A stretch of DNA of 64,000 nucleotides from Chitinophaga caseinilytica (GCF_038396765.1 NZ_CP150096.1:5501001-5565000), one strand, 5' to 3'. Shown: positions 8,158-17,516, numbered from the stretch's first letter. Notes: a model not told the origin generated them from the letters alone. Program-made: numbers and translations.

Positions 8158-9618
8158 TCAATCCCCGATGAGCGCATCGATTTCCGCCTGCAGGGCCTTC
8201 GCCCAGGCTTCGTTCCGCAGCGTGAAATGATCTGCCCCCGGCACCAGCACCACCCGGATGTCTGCCCCTGCCGCTTCCGCTTTCCGGCCGAAAGCCGCCA
8301 CAGATTCGTTCAGCAGGAAATTATCTTCCGTTCCCGCATACACCGTGATCTTCCCGACGCCGGCTTTTTTGATCTTTTGCCAGTTGTTTTGTACGTAAAG
8401 GGCGAGGTCGTAGGGTTTCCATTCCTGCACTACCGATTTGCGGATGTCGCCGGTTTGGGGATCGAAGAGCTCTTTCGGGCGACCGTCTTTTCCCGCCACC
8501 CCGAATTCCGCTTCGAAGGATTGCTGCTGCCCGCCGTCGCCGGCAAACAGTTCGGCCATCCTGGCATCGCGCTGGGATTGCTGGAAAGCCCCGTTCATGC
8601 GGAGGAAGCCCCGTTCCTTACCGGCTTCGTCGCGGTAATAATTTTTGGCCGAATAGAGGTCTACGCCCGTGAAGGAAGAAAAATCCAGCGGGTCGGGCGC
8701 GGTGGCCCAGCAGCCGGCGAAACTGGCGGGGTAATGAAGGGCGAGCCAAACGGCGCCGTATCCGCCGGAGCTTTGGCCGGTGATGAAGATCTGTTTGGGA
8801 TCTTTCCTGATCCGGAACCGTTGTTGAAGATAAGGCAGCAGTTCGGTCACGAGGGCTTTGCCCCAGGGGCCGTTCACCCGCGAATCCACGAAGGCATGGA
8901 GGCCCCAGGGGGTTTGGGTTTCGGGGTTGAGGTAGACGTAGATCTTGTCTTTCCCCTGCCCCATCCCAAACACGCGCTGGTTACCGGGAATGGCGCCATG
9001 GTAATGCGTTCCGCCCCATCCGGGGATGATGAGCACTACCGGGTATTGCCGCGACGTGTCTTTCGCATACGATTCCGGCAATATGACGGCGGCTTTGATG
9101 AAAATGTCTTCTTTCCTGAAATCGCTCAGCAGGGCCGATCGCATTTTTACTTCCTTCGCCAGCTCCGTTTCCCGGAAAGGGCGTTCGGGGAAGGCCATAT
9201 TGAGGGTAACGGCGCCTTCGCCCCTGCCTTTTTCAGCGATATGCAGCAGGCCTTCCTGCCGGCTGAAGAGGTTCCCCGGGGCGGTGTTGCCTCTTTCCTT
9301 CGTATTGGTGTCGAGGATGGCGACGATCTTGTAAACCCCGGGATCGAGGGTTTCGAGGGCGTTGTGCGAGGGGCGGCTTCCTTTTTCGAAGCTGATGCTT
9401 TCACCCGGCTGCCAATTGGCGACGGGCAGGTAGAAGGCCGGTTCTTCGGCCATGGTGCGGTCGGTGAACCGGGCGGCGGTGTCTTTAAGGGTGTATACGA
9501 AAAGGCGGCCGGTATAGGGGCCTTTCAGCGACGCGTCCAGCTGCACGTTCAATTTGACCTGCGCGATGGCGCCGAGGCTGCAGAGGGAAAATAACAGGGG
9601 TAATACGATTCGTTTCAT
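8158..9618 (-). CDS. Secreted alpha/beta-hydrolase (esterase D/enterochelin esterase-like)
   Basis: A 486-residue exported hydrolase. The chosen ATG gives a clear signal peptide ending AIAQ at residue 20. Residues 21-165 are an N-terminal beta domain. The hydrolase domain has the oxyanion region VVLIIPGWGGTHYHG, the nucleophile elbow GQSSGG (Ser283 by the GxSxG rule), an Asp in AGTEDNF and the catalytic His in GADHFTL. This layout matches the putative-esterase family (PF00756), which includes feruloyl and siderophore esterases; the substrate cannot be named. About 80 bp upstream lies a two-copy repeat matching the LytTR site upstream of the two-component operon, so this gene is a candidate target of that regulator. 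Confidence 0.85.
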   Translation of the reverse strand: MKRIVLPLLFSLCSLGAIAQVKLNVQLDASLKGPYTGRLFVYTLKDTAARFTDRTMAEEPAFYLPVANWQPGESISFEKGSRPSHNALETLDPGVYKIVAILDTNTKERGNTAPGNLFSRQEGLLHIAEKGRGEGAVTLNMAFPERPFRETELAKEVKMRSALLSDFRKEDIFIKAAVILPESYAKDTSRQYPVVLIIPGWGGTHYHGAIPGNQRVFGMGQGKDKIYVYLNPETQTPWGLHAFVDSRVNGPWGKALVTELLPYLQQRFRIRKDPKQIFITGQSSGGYGAVWLALHYPASFAGCWATAPDPLDFSSFTGVDLYSAKNYYRDEAGKERGFLRMNGAFQQSQRDARMAELFAGDGGQQQSFEAEFGVAGKDGRPKELFDPQTGDIRKSVVQEWKPYDLALYVQNNWQKIKKAGVGKITVYAGTEDNFLLNESVAAFGRKAEAAGADIRVVLVPGADHFTLRNEAWAKALQAEIDALIGD

Positions 9619-9697
9619 GTTGTAGATGGATGTTTCTGATAGGGAGACGATCCGTACATCCAAAAGTTGCGGAAAAACCGGGCAATGGGGCGATTTA

Positions 9698-9729
9698 TCG
9701 ACGAACGGCGGGGTATGTCGACGAACGTT
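9698..9729 (-). promoter_or_regulatory. Candidate LytTR-type operator upstream of the esterase gene
   Basis: On the minus strand CGTTCGTCGA occurs twice with a 20-bp period (bases 9727-9718 and 9707-9698). The 9-mer AACGTTCGT fits the LytTR consensus. A weak -7 box (AACTTTTG, 9668-9661) lies 30 bp downstream, placing the site where an activator would bind. Confidence 0.5.
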
Positions 9730-9857
9730 GGAAAATGCGGATAAAAGCGGATGGCGGCAAGCAGGCAGCGCGTGGCGGATTTGCGATGCTTCTCCGTTTA
9801 TCCGCCGGATGTAACGCTTTACCAAAACTATGTAAACATGGTAACGGGGTATTTCTC

Positions 9858-9865
9858 TACCTTTG
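9858..9865 (+). promoter_or_regulatory. -7 promoter box of the metal-efflux operon
   Basis: TACCTTTG is a perfect TAnnTTTG box 10 bp before the first ATG of the operon. No TTTG lies at the -33 position. Instead the spacer and upstream region hold short repeats: GTAACG at 9811 and 9841, the dyad ATGT-AA-ACAT at 9830-9839, and TTACC/GGTAA arms at 9819 and 9840. A regulator may bind there. Confidence 0.5.
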
Positions 9866-9875
9866 CCCGCAACAG

Positions 9876-10304
9876 ATGAAGAAAATATTCGTCATATTCC
9901 TTTCCGTGCTGTACGTGGTGCTGGCTTCCGGCTTCACCCGGTACGCGCACGTATGCAAAAGGATGGCGATACAAACCTTCAGCCTGACGGATTCCGGGCA
10001 GCAGGATACCGACAGGCCCTGCCCCATCTGCGCCAGCAAGGAAAAAGATCTCATAAAGAAAAAGAAAGGATGTTGCCAGCACGAAGCCAAGCTGGTGAAG
10101 GTGGACGAGGGCATTAAAAAATATGCCGGCTCTGATCTTTCCGTAAAATTCTGGGGAGGCGCCGTTCCCAATAAAACGCTGGGGACCGTATTCGATCTTA
10201 CTTCCGTCACCGGAACATCCCAATCATCTTTCCCCCACCCCTTATCTCAATTCCCCGCCCGGGGCAATCCCCTTTACATACTGCACTGCACTTACAGGAT
10301 TTGA
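9876..10304 (+). CDS. HYC_CC_PP-type Cys-rich exported protein
   Basis: A 142-residue protein with an N-terminal hydrophobic export segment (IFVIFLSVLYVVLASGF) followed by a His/Cys-rich part: YAHVC (His25, Cys27), CPIC (49-52) and GCCQHE (Cys66, Cys67, His69), and a Pro-rich tail with PHP. That order of H-x-C, CC and late prolines fits the Bacteroidota family called HYC_CC_PP, whose members sit beside TolC/RND efflux genes. The Cys/His set could bind a soft metal such as Cu(I), and the genes behind it encode an efflux pump with a Met-rich adaptor. The start is set by the -7 box 10 bp upstream. Role inferred. Confidence 0.65.
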   Translation: MKKIFVIFLSVLYVVLASGFTRYAHVCKRMAIQTFSLTDSGQQDTDRPCPICASKEKDLIKKKKGCCQHEAKLVKVDEGIKKYAGSDLSVKFWGGAVPNKTLGTVFDLTSVTGTSQSSFPHPLSQFPARGNPLYILHCTYRI

Positions 10305-10389
10305 TGTAGCCTGTTGTATTGAAACGGGTAGTCCGGCCATTCCGGTACTTCCCTGATCCCACATGTCTATACATCAAATTTTACTTGCA

Positions 10390-11772
10390 ATGAAGCTAAA
10401 AATCATTGCATCTGTCAGCCTCGTTTGGATGCTCGGCACCACCGGTTATGCCCAAATCCTCAGGCTCGAAGATGCACTACAATATTCCGCAGATCGGTAT
10501 GACAAGATCAAATCGAAGCAACAGCTGGTTGCTGCGGCGGAACAGCAAACCGCTTACCAGAAACAACAATATCTCCCGGATGTTACCCTGGCCGCACAGC
10601 AGAGCTTCGGCACGGTCAACATGCTGCACGGGCCCATGTACGCCTATGGCGGCATGGCGTCTGGGGCCACTTCCATGCCGCTGGCCGAACAAAACTGGAA
10701 CGCGGCCTTCGGCTCGCTCTATTTCGCCAATGTGAACTGGAACGTGTTCACTTTCGGAAAGATCAAAAACCAGGTTATCCTGGGCATTAAAAAGGAACAT
10801 ACGGCGAAAGCGGACCTCGCGCAGGAAATCTTCCAGCACCAGGTGAAAGTAAGCGCCGCCTATCTCAACCTGCTGGCGAGCCAGCGCATCCGGTACGTCC
10901 AGGAAAAAAATCTGGCCCGGGCGCAGGTATTTTATGAGATGACGGACGCCCGGGCCCGGAGTGGACTGATCGCCGAAGTAGACGCCCAACTCGCCAGGGC
11001 CGAGGTCTCCAACGCGAAATCCCTTCAGATTAAATCCCACGACAGGGAACTGGAATTCTCCAAACAACTGGCCGTTCTGCTCGACGAACCATTTCAAACC
11101 TACCGGCTGGATAGCCTCTACAGCACCTCCATCCCCCGGAAAACGACCACCGGTGCCGATATTCAACAGCATCCGTTGTTGCAGCACCAGCAAAGAAAAA
11201 TCGACGAAGGCCAGCAAAAGGGAATGCTGCTGCAGGTGAACCGGCTGCCGTCCGTATCCGCGTTCGGCGTGCTTCAGGGCCGCGGGTCCGGGTTTTCGCC
11301 GAACTATGCGCAGGATATTTCCGCTTACTCGGCCGGCTACTTCAAAGGCGTCGGCATCCAACGCAGCAACTATCTGCTCGGGTTTTCCCTTAGCTGGAAC
11401 CTCACCAACGTGCTCCGCTTCAACACCAGCATCCGGGAACAAAAATTCCTGACACGGTCGCTGCAAAAGGAATTCGACGGGTATAAAAAAGAGTTGCAGG
11501 CACAAGCAGAACTCGCTTCCTCGCAGATCATCAATGCATACGACAACTTCGGGGAAACACAGGTGCAACTGACGGCCGCCGAAATGGCCTACCGGCAGCA
11601 CACTTCCCTGTACGAAAACGGGCTAACGACGCTGGTAGACTATACCCAGGCACTGTACAGCCTCAACAGGGCGGAGATCGAATACGAGATCGCGCAGAAC
11701 AACGTTTGGCAGGCCCTGCTGTTGCTGGCCTCGGCCAAAGGGGACCTGGGCATTTTCATTCAACACAACTAA
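10390..11772 (+). CDS. TolC family outer-membrane efflux protein
   Basis: A 460-residue TolC-like protein with a signal peptide cleaved after about TGYAQ. It has two repeats of long coiled-coil helices: YDKIKSKQQLVAAAEQQ and the AELASSQIINAYDNFGETQVQL region are the paired TolC helices, and LVDYTQALYSLNRAEIEYE is the usual C-terminal helix. It forms the trimeric outer-membrane channel of a tripartite pump. It is followed 12 bp later by the RND transporter and then the adaptor, so it is their dedicated exit duct. An upstream in-frame Met would add nine residues before a normal signal peptide and was not used. Confidence 0.88.
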   Translation: MKLKIIASVSLVWMLGTTGYAQILRLEDALQYSADRYDKIKSKQQLVAAAEQQTAYQKQQYLPDVTLAAQQSFGTVNMLHGPMYAYGGMASGATSMPLAEQNWNAAFGSLYFANVNWNVFTFGKIKNQVILGIKKEHTAKADLAQEIFQHQVKVSAAYLNLLASQRIRYVQEKNLARAQVFYEMTDARARSGLIAEVDAQLARAEVSNAKSLQIKSHDRELEFSKQLAVLLDEPFQTYRLDSLYSTSIPRKTTTGADIQQHPLLQHQQRKIDEGQQKGMLLQVNRLPSVSAFGVLQGRGSGFSPNYAQDISAYSAGYFKGVGIQRSNYLLGFSLSWNLTNVLRFNTSIREQKFLTRSLQKEFDGYKKELQAQAELASSQIINAYDNFGETQVQLTAAEMAYRQHTSLYENGLTTLVDYTQALYSLNRAEIEYEIAQNNVWQALLLLASAKGDLGIFIQHN

Positions 11773-11784
11773 TTCGGACTATAG

Positions 11785-14700
11785 ATGAACATGATAAAAT
11801 TTGCGCTCCGGAAACCTGTATCCATCATGGTTTTGGTGCTGGGGCTGGTGTTCTTCGGCGTGCGCGCGGCCAAAGAGATCCAGGTAGACATTCTGCCCGA
11901 GATGAACCTGCCCGTGGTATACGTTGCCCACACCTTCAACGGCTACACACCGCAGCAGATGGAAGGTTACTTCACGAAGATGTACGTGAACATGATGCTG
12001 TTCGCCAACGGCATCAAAAGCATCGAATCAAAAAACACGCAGGGCCTGACGCTCATGAAAGTGAACTTTTATGAGGGAACGGACATGGGCGAAGCCATCG
12101 CCCAACTGAACGCGCTCTCGAACCGCTCGCAGGTATTCCTCCCACCGGGCGCGCCGCCGCCGTTCATCATCCGGTTCGATGCGTCATCCCAACCGGTCGG
12201 GCAGTTGGTCTTCCGCAGTCCTACCAAGACCAACAACCAATTGCAGGACATCGCCAACTTCACGGCGCGCCCGTTCCTGATCGCCATTCCCGGGCTCACT
12301 ACCGCTCCCCCGTTCGGCGGCAGCCCTCGCACCATCGAGATCAATGTAGACCCGAACAAGCTGCGGGCGCATCAGCTGTCGCCCGACCAGATCGTGGAGG
12401 CCATCAGCCGCCAGAACGTGACCTCGCCCGCGGGGAACGTGTATATCGGCGATATCAATTACCTCACGCCCACCAACAACACCCTCAAAACCGTCGAGGA
12501 GTTCGGCGATATCCCCATCTTCAAGGGCCAGGTCGAAAACGTGTACATCCGCGATGTGGCCACCGTGAAAGACGGCGCCGATATTACCACGGGGTACGCC
12601 CTCATCGACGGGAAGCGTTCCGTTTACATCAATGTCGCGAAATCAGGACAGGCTTCCACTTACGACGTGGTGCAAAACCTGAAAAAAACCATCCCCACCA
12701 TCCAGCGGAACCTGCCGGACGATGTCACTGTTTCCTACGAATTCGATCAGTCGGTATACGTGAGCAATGCCGTGAAAAGCCTCATCATCGAAGGTATCCT
12801 CGGTGCGCTGCTGACGGGCCTCATGGTAGTGCTGTTCCTGCGCGACAGAAGGGCCGCCCTGATCGTGATACTGACTATCCCCATCTCGATCATTTCCGGC
12901 GTGCTGTTCCTCCAGATGTTCGGCCAGACCATCAATATCATGACCTTGTCTGGCCTGGCCCTGGCGATCGGTATTCTCGTGGATGAAAGCACGGTGACGA
13001 TCGAAAACATCCACCAGCATTTCGCTATGAAAAAATCGAAAGCGCAGGCCATCCTGGACGCATGCCGCGAGATCGCATTCCCGAAGCTGCTTATCCTGCT
13101 GTGCGTATTGGCGGTATTTGCGCCGGCCTTCATGATGTCGGGCATTCCCGGATCGCTGTTCATGCCGCTGGCGCTGGCGATCGGTTTTTCGATGATCGTT
13201 TCGTTCATCATGTCGCAAACATTCGTTCCCGTCATGGCGAACTGGATCATGAAAAACAAACATCATGGGGAAGAACAAAGGGAATCCCGCTTCGACCGGT
13301 TCAAAAACCGCGTGATCGCCCGGTTACAGCAATGGATGGGCAACAGGAAGATCATCGCTGCCGGAAGTCTCGCCGTTGCGCTGGCAGCCATCACGGTACT
13401 GGCCATGTTCACCGGGAAAGACGTGCTCCCTACCGTCAACTCCAGCCAGTTCCAGGTAAGGATCACCGCGCCGGAAGGCACACGGATCGAGAAAACGGAA
13501 GAAAAAGTAAAAGCGTTCCTGAAAGAACTGGACGGATTGATCGGGAAAGACAATATCGCCATTACCTCCGTATATGTGGGCCAGCACCCGTCCACCTTCG
13601 CCGTAAGCCCGATCTACCTCTACAATGCCGGGCCGCACGAAGCCCTCATGCAGGTGGCCATGAAAAAATTCAACGGTAACGCCGATGAATTGAAAGACCG
13701 CATCCGGCAACATATCAAAACGAAAATGCCGGAACTGAAACTGTCTTTCGAACCGATCGACCTCACGGAGAAAATCCTGAGCCAGGGCGCCAATACCCCC
13801 GTGGAGATCCGCATTTCGGGAATGATGAAGAAAATGAATATGATGACGGCGAACAAGTTGCTGGCGAAACTGAAATCGCTGGATTATCTGCGCGACCAGC
13901 AAATCCCCCAGTCGATGAACTACCCCGCCCTCGAAATAAACATCGACCGCGTACGGGCGGCCCAATTGGGACTGGATGCGCAGGACATCGCAAAATCCAT
14001 GGTAGCCAGTACTGCATCTTCGAGATATACCAGCAAGAACATGTGGGTCGGCGGCATGATGGGCATCGCTTACGACGTACAGGTACAAATGCCCCAAAAC
14101 GTGCTCAACAGCAAAGACGAGCTGGCCAACATCCCCCTGTCCAAAAACGCCGACCGGCCTGTACTGGGCGATGTAGCCACGATCATGCCCGCCAAATCCC
14201 TGGGTGAAAGCTACAACCTGGGCACGATGGGCTATACCACCGTAACCGCCAACGTCCACAAATCCGACCTCCGCAGGGCGCAGAAAGACATCGAAGCCGC
14301 CATCGCTTCCCTCGGCGATTTGCCGAAAGGCGTCAATATTCAGGTAGCAGGCATGACGCCCGTGCTGGACGATACGATGAAAAACCTCGCCAACGGCCTG
14401 CTGGTGGCCATCGTGGTCATCTTCCTCATGCTGGCGGCGAATTACCAATCATTCCGGGTATCTGTCGTTGTACTGTTTACCGTGCCCTTCGTGATCCTCG
14501 GCGCACTGGCCATGCTAAAACTGACGGGGTCTACGCTGAACCTGCAATCCTATATGGGCATCATCATGGCCGTGGGCGTATCCATCGCCAACGCGGTACT
14601 GCTGATCAGTAACGCAGAAACCCTCCGGCGCAGGAACGGCAACGCCGCCCTGTCTGCCATCGAGGCCGCAAACCTGCGCATCCGCCCCATCATCATGACC

Positions 14701-14799
14701 ACACTGGCCATGACGGCCGGGATGTTGCCCATGGCCATCGGTTTCGGCGAAGGCGGCGACCAGGTATCTCCCTGGGCAGGGCCGTTATCGGCGGCCTGA
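11785..14799 (+). CDS. RND family efflux transporter, frameshifted near its C-terminus
   Basis: A 1004-residue open frame of an RND proton-driven transporter. TM helix 1 is at residues 10-28, periplasmic porter domains follow, and the TM4 proton-relay region reads [17 protein letters not shown] with one Asp where AcrB has two. A second periplasmic half and the late TM helices are present up to [14 protein letters not shown]. There the frame leaves homology and stops after WAGPLSAA. Adding one C to the CCC run at 14770-14772 restores [14 protein letters not shown] and about 50 more residues. The second porter half is Met-rich ([16 protein letters not shown]), which with the adaptor suggests Cu(I)/Ag(I) transport. 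Without the last helix the protein may not function. Confidence 0.85.
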   Translation: MNMIKFALRKPVSIMVLVLGLVFFGVRAAKEIQVDILPEMNLPVVYVAHTFNGYTPQQMEGYFTKMYVNMMLFANGIKSIESKNTQGLTLMKVNFYEGTDMGEAIAQLNALSNRSQVFLPPGAPPPFIIRFDASSQPVGQLVFRSPTKTNNQLQDIANFTARPFLIAIPGLTTAPPFGGSPRTIEINVDPNKLRAHQLSPDQIVEAISRQNVTSPAGNVYIGDINYLTPTNNTLKTVEEFGDIPIFKGQVENVYIRDVATVKDGADITTGYALIDGKRSVYINVAKSGQASTYDVVQNLKKTIPTIQRNLPDDVTVSYEFDQSVYVSNAVKSLIIEGILGALLTGLMVVLFLRDRRAALIVILTIPISIISGVLFLQMFGQTINIMTLSGLALAIGILVDESTVTIENIHQHFAMKKSKAQAILDACREIAFPKLLILLCVLAVFAPAFMMSGIPGSLFMPLALAIGFSMIVSFIMSQTFVPVMANWIMKNKHHGEEQRESRFDRFKNRVIARLQQWMGNRKIIAAGSLAVALAAITVLAMFTGKDVLPTVNSSQFQVRITAPEGTRIEKTEEKVKAFLKELDGLIGKDNIAITSVYVGQHPSTFAVSPIYLYNAGPHEALMQVAMKKFNGNADELKDRIRQHIKTKMPELKLSFEPIDLTEKILSQGANTPVEIRISGMMKKMNMMTANKLLAKLKSLDYLRDQQIPQSMNYPALEINIDRVRAAQLGLDAQDIAKSMVASTASSRYTSKNMWVGGMMGIAYDVQVQMPQNVLNSKDELANIPLSKNADRPVLGDVATIMPAKSLGESYNLGTMGYTTVTANVHKSDLRRAQKDIEAAIASLGDLPKGVNIQVAGMTPVLDDTMKNLANGLLVAIVVIFLMLAANYQSFRVSVVVLFTVPFVILGALAMLKLTGSTLNLQSYMGIIMAVGVSIANAVLLISNAETLRRRNGNAALSAIEAANLRIRPIIMTTLAMTAGMLPMAIGFGEGGDQVSPWAGPLSAA

Positions 14800-14948
14800 T
14801 CGCCTCCACATTCGCAGTACTGATTTTGCTGCCCCTCGTATTTGCATGGATCCAAAACAAGGCCGGCATTCAATCCCCGTCCCTGGACCCCGAAGACGAA
14901 AACAGCACCTTATACATTCACTCCAACAACCAACACCATGAACATTAA
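14770..14948 (+). pseudogene. Out-of-frame C-terminal end of the RND transporter
   Basis: In the frame one base off the RND reading frame, this stretch encodes the canonical end of an RND pump: [12 protein letters not shown], the last membrane helix [15 protein letters not shown] and a hydrophilic tail ending at a TAA at 14946-14948. It is separated from its gene only by one missing C. It overlaps the adaptor start by 11 bp, which is the spacing expected of the intact operon. It has no start of its own. Confidence 0.8.
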
Positions 14949-16053
14949 ACCGATCTTCATACTGACCGCCGCTATTGCGCTGGCAGCCTGCAACAACGAT
15001 AAAAAACCGGCATCGCCCGACGCGAAAAATGAAAAAGGAATGTCCGGTATGGGCATGATGATGAACCCCATGGAAACCGTCGTCATCGCTAAATCCAATC
15101 CTATGGTGATGCTGAAACTCGCCGGAGAACTGAAGCCCGACCAGCATACCGAAATGTTCGCGAAAGTGAACAGTTACGTAAAACACATACAGGTCGATAT
15201 CGGTGATCGCGTACAGGCCGGTCAAACGCTGGTGTTGCTGGAAGCGCCGGAGATCCAATCGCAGGTAGCCAATGCCAAAGCCAAACTGGAAGCGCAGGAA
15301 GCCATCTTTCTTTCAACCAAGGCTACGTTCGACAGGATGATGAAAGCTAACGAAACCAAAGGCGCTATAGCCCGGGATGCGCTCGACCAGATCCAGGCGC
15401 GCAAGTTATCGGACGAAGCCAACCTCCATGCGGCCCGGTCGGCTTACAACGAAATCCGTGATGTGAATAATTACCTGGTCATCAAGGCGCCGTTCAGCGG
15501 CACGATCACCAGCCGGAACGTGGACCTGGGCGCCTATGTAGGGCCGATGAACAAGGAACCGCTCCTGGTGATCGAAAACAACCAACGGCTGCGGCTGAAC
15601 CTGTCCGTTCCCGAGGCGAATACGCCCTACATCAAAATAGGCGATACCATCCGCTTCCATGTACGCTCGCGCCCGCAGGAAAAATACCTGGCCATTGTGA
15701 GCCGGAAGTCGGAAAGCCTCGATCTGAAGCTGCGTTCCGAGAAAATAGAGGCCGATTTCATCAATGAAGGCCATGCGCTGAAACCGTATATGATCGCGGA
15801 AACCACAATCCCGCTGCAGCATTCCGTACCAACGTTTTTCGTTCCGAAATCGGCCGTGGTGGAAAGCGGGACCGGCATTTACGTGATACGGGCAGAAAAC
15901 GGGAAAGCGAAACATGTGCCCGTCAGCAAAGGGCGTGTAATGCCGGATAAAACGGAAGTATTCGGCGCCCTGAACGATGGAGACGCCATCCTGAAAATGG
16001 GGTCCGAAGAAATTCAGGAAGGAACGGCGATTCCGGAAGGGGGTAAAAAGTAA
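14938..16053 (+). CDS. RND efflux periplasmic adaptor (HlyD/CusB-like) lipoprotein
   Basis: A 371-residue adaptor. The signal peptide [18 protein letters not shown] gives a lipidated Cys18. Just after it is a Met-rich stretch (residues 35-45, [12 protein letters not shown]), like the metal-binding N-terminus of CusB-type adaptors. The barrel-sandwich half [20 protein letters not shown] is followed by a helical hairpin ([13 protein letters not shown] to AARSAYNEI), the second half [18 protein letters not shown] and a beta-barrel region. It links the inner-membrane RND pump to the TolC protein. The start was chosen at the lipoprotein Met; the frame is open upstream, but there it overlaps the RND gene end without homology. 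A terminator follows. Confidence 0.87.
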   Translation: MNIKPIFILTAAIALAACNNDKKPASPDAKNEKGMSGMGMMMNPMETVVIAKSNPMVMLKLAGELKPDQHTEMFAKVNSYVKHIQVDIGDRVQAGQTLVLLEAPEIQSQVANAKAKLEAQEAIFLSTKATFDRMMKANETKGAIARDALDQIQARKLSDEANLHAARSAYNEIRDVNNYLVIKAPFSGTITSRNVDLGAYVGPMNKEPLLVIENNQRLRLNLSVPEANTPYIKIGDTIRFHVRSRPQEKYLAIVSRKSESLDLKLRSEKIEADFINEGHALKPYMIAETTIPLQHSVPTFFVPKSAVVESGTGIYVIRAENGKAKHVPVSKGRVMPDKTEVFGALNDGDAILKMGSEEIQEGTAIPEGGKK

Positions 16054-16069
16054 CCCGTTCCATCGCCGG

Positions 16070-16102
16070 AAAGCCCGGAAGTGCAACGCTTCCGGGCTTT
16101 TT
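16070..16102 (+). terminator. Rho-independent terminator of the metal-efflux operon
   Basis: A 12-bp perfect stem (AAAGCCCGGAAG at 16070-16081 with CTTCCGGGCTTT at 16089-16100), a 7-base loop and a T5 tail. Confidence 0.9.
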
Positions 16103-16278
16103 CATTGTGCTCCGGATATGCCTGAAAGTTACCCGCGATGGCGCAAAGTAGACTTCTCCAATTAAAAGAATAGCTGCGGCGCGAAGAGAACGATCGCCCT
16201 ACATCCTTTACCATGGCCAATTACAGAAACTGCCACTAAATTTACGCACCGAAAATTACCGGCTTTGCAAAAAAAGTT

Positions 16279-16309
16279 TTTGTTTAATTCATCCGGAGTT
16301 TTACTTTTG
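16279..16309 (+). promoter_or_regulatory. Promoter of tRNA-Ser(TGA)
   Basis: TTTG at 16279-16282, a 19-bp spacer, and TACTTTTG at 16302-16309: a full Bacteroidota sigma-A promoter. The -7 box ends 4 bp before the mature tRNA, so the transcript should begin at or within a base or two of the tRNA 5' end. Confidence 0.65.
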
Positions 16310-16313
16310 CGGC

Positions 16314-16398
16314 GGAGGAATGGCAGAGCGGTCGATTGCGGCAGTCTTGAAAACTGTTGACTGTAACAGGTCCGGGGGTTCGAATCCCTCTTCCTCCG
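16314..16398 (+). tRNA. tRNA-Ser (anticodon TGA)
   Basis: An 85-nt class II tRNA. The acceptor stem GGAGGAA (16314-16320) pairs with TTCCTCC (16391-16397), with discriminator G16398. The anticodon loop CTTGAAA (16346-16352) has anticodon TGA at 16348-16350. A variable arm is present, and the T loop is within GGGTTCGAATCCC. No CCA is encoded. It reads UCN serine codons. Confidence 0.96.
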
Positions 16399-16530
16399 CT
16401 GAATTTTTCCCGGTCTTCGATCGGGAATTTTTGTTTTGGGGAAGTAGCGATGGAAGCACGTTTAAACCTTTCCGCATCTTGCATACTGCATCATCGCACG
16501 CTATCTTTATCTCACAATTATCCCGCACCC

Positions 16531-17259
16531 ATGAAAACACTCCTCTTCATTTCGATCTCCACATTGATCCTGACAGGCGTAGGTGTGTTGTGGTACAAAC
16601 TCAGCCGATCAAAACGGGATATTCCACCCGAAATATCCATGCGCCCCCACAACACTGCCATCATCCGCAAATCGGAACTCAACGGTAAAATGATCGTGGA
16701 TTCATTGGACGCCATGGGCTATTTCCGGTTCACTCACCCCTCAGTCCTGGATTCCCTGAAAAAAGAAATCGAAACCGCATACGATGAATACGGAATTTTA
16801 TCGTCGACCTACGACGAGCAAACTACCTTCCGCCCACATTGCAACCGGCTCTACAGTTGCGACGGCGAAACCCTTTACGAAACCGGCGGACTGGAAGAAA
16901 TGCTGAAAGACGTCAAACCGACCTTCGATCAACTCCATGTACCCCTGCAATGGGCCGACGAATATTGGGCAGACGACGCCACCCTACATACGATCGTGCT
17001 CAACGGCAAAAAATACGAAGCATTCAAAGGAGATCCGCAAGATTCCTACTGCTGGGGATACGCCACCCGGAACTTCGTCAACATCCTCAACGATCAATTG
17101 GCGCTGCACAACGCCGAAGACCGCGTCTACCCGATCATGTACGGAAACGACGGCCGCATTGTTTTCCTCACACCATCGCAGTTCGATTTCATCCAACGGC
17201 ATTTTCGCGCCGAAATGCCACGAACAGTGGAAAGCTGGTGGAACGAGGGTACGCGCTGA
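16531..17259 (+). CDS. Membrane-anchored protein of unknown function
   Basis: A 242-residue protein with one N-terminal membrane helix (residues 4-22) and a hydrophilic domain that should face the periplasm. No known family is recognised. Visible features are an aromatic-rich central part (YSCDGETLYETGG, QWADEYWADDATL, DSYCWGYATRNFVNIL) and a Cys pair (HCNRLYSC) that could form a disulfide. The codon usage is ordinary for the window. The start is the ATG after a TATCTTTA near-match to the -7 box. The gene lies alone between two tRNA-Ser genes, with no operon partner to suggest a role. Confidence 0.7.
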   Translation: MKTLLFISISTLILTGVGVLWYKLSRSKRDIPPEISMRPHNTAIIRKSELNGKMIVDSLDAMGYFRFTHPSVLDSLKKEIETAYDEYGILSSTYDEQTTFRPHCNRLYSCDGETLYETGGLEEMLKDVKPTFDQLHVPLQWADEYWADDATLHTIVLNGKKYEAFKGDPQDSYCWGYATRNFVNILNDQLALHNAEDRVYPIMYGNDGRIVFLTPSQFDFIQRHFRAEMPRTVESWWNEGTR

Positions 17260-17285
17260 TTACAGCGACATTCCTGTAAAAAAGA

Positions 17286-17316
17286 TTTGTTATGTCCGCC
17301 GGGATTTTTACATTTG
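17286..17316 (+). promoter_or_regulatory. Promoter of tRNA-Ser(CGA)
   Basis: TTTG at 17286-17289, a 19-bp spacer and a perfect TACATTTG box at 17309-17316. The tRNA begins 57 bp downstream of the box, so its precursor would carry a 5' leader of about 50 nt. Confidence 0.65.
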
Positions 17317-17373
17317 CGCCCGGATGTGTGGAATTCCAGCGAAAGCAGGATTTCACGAAAACCGCAACCACAC

Positions 17374-17461
17374 GGAGAGATGTCAGAGCTGGTTGAATGT
17401 ACCTGACTCGAAATCAGGTGTACTTGAAAGAGTACCGGGGGTTCGAATCCCTCTCTCTCCG
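17374..17461 (+). tRNA. tRNA-Ser (anticodon CGA)
   Basis: An 88-nt class II tRNA. The acceptor stem GGAGAGA (17374-17380) pairs with TCTCTCC (17454-17460), with discriminator G17461. The anticodon stem CCTGA/TCAGG encloses CTCGAAA with anticodon CGA at 17409-17411. A long variable arm is present and no CCA is encoded. It decodes UCG. Confidence 0.96.
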
Positions 17462-17467
17462 CATCAA

Positions 17468-17492
17468 AAAAGCGCTGATTTTCAGCGCTTTT
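17468..17492. terminator. Terminator after tRNA-Ser(CGA)
   Basis: An 11-bp stem (AAAAGCGCTGA at 17468-17478 with TCAGCGCTTTT at 17482-17492) with a 3-base loop and a T-rich tail. The A/T-flanked stem could also serve the convergent regulator gene. Confidence 0.85.
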
Positions 17493-17516
17493 TGTATTTA
17501 GGATCGAAATAGCCCA

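Noticed and set aside
14842..14937. Longer adaptor start
   Set aside because: The upstream part is the RND C-terminus in another frame; the lipoprotein signal starts at 14938.
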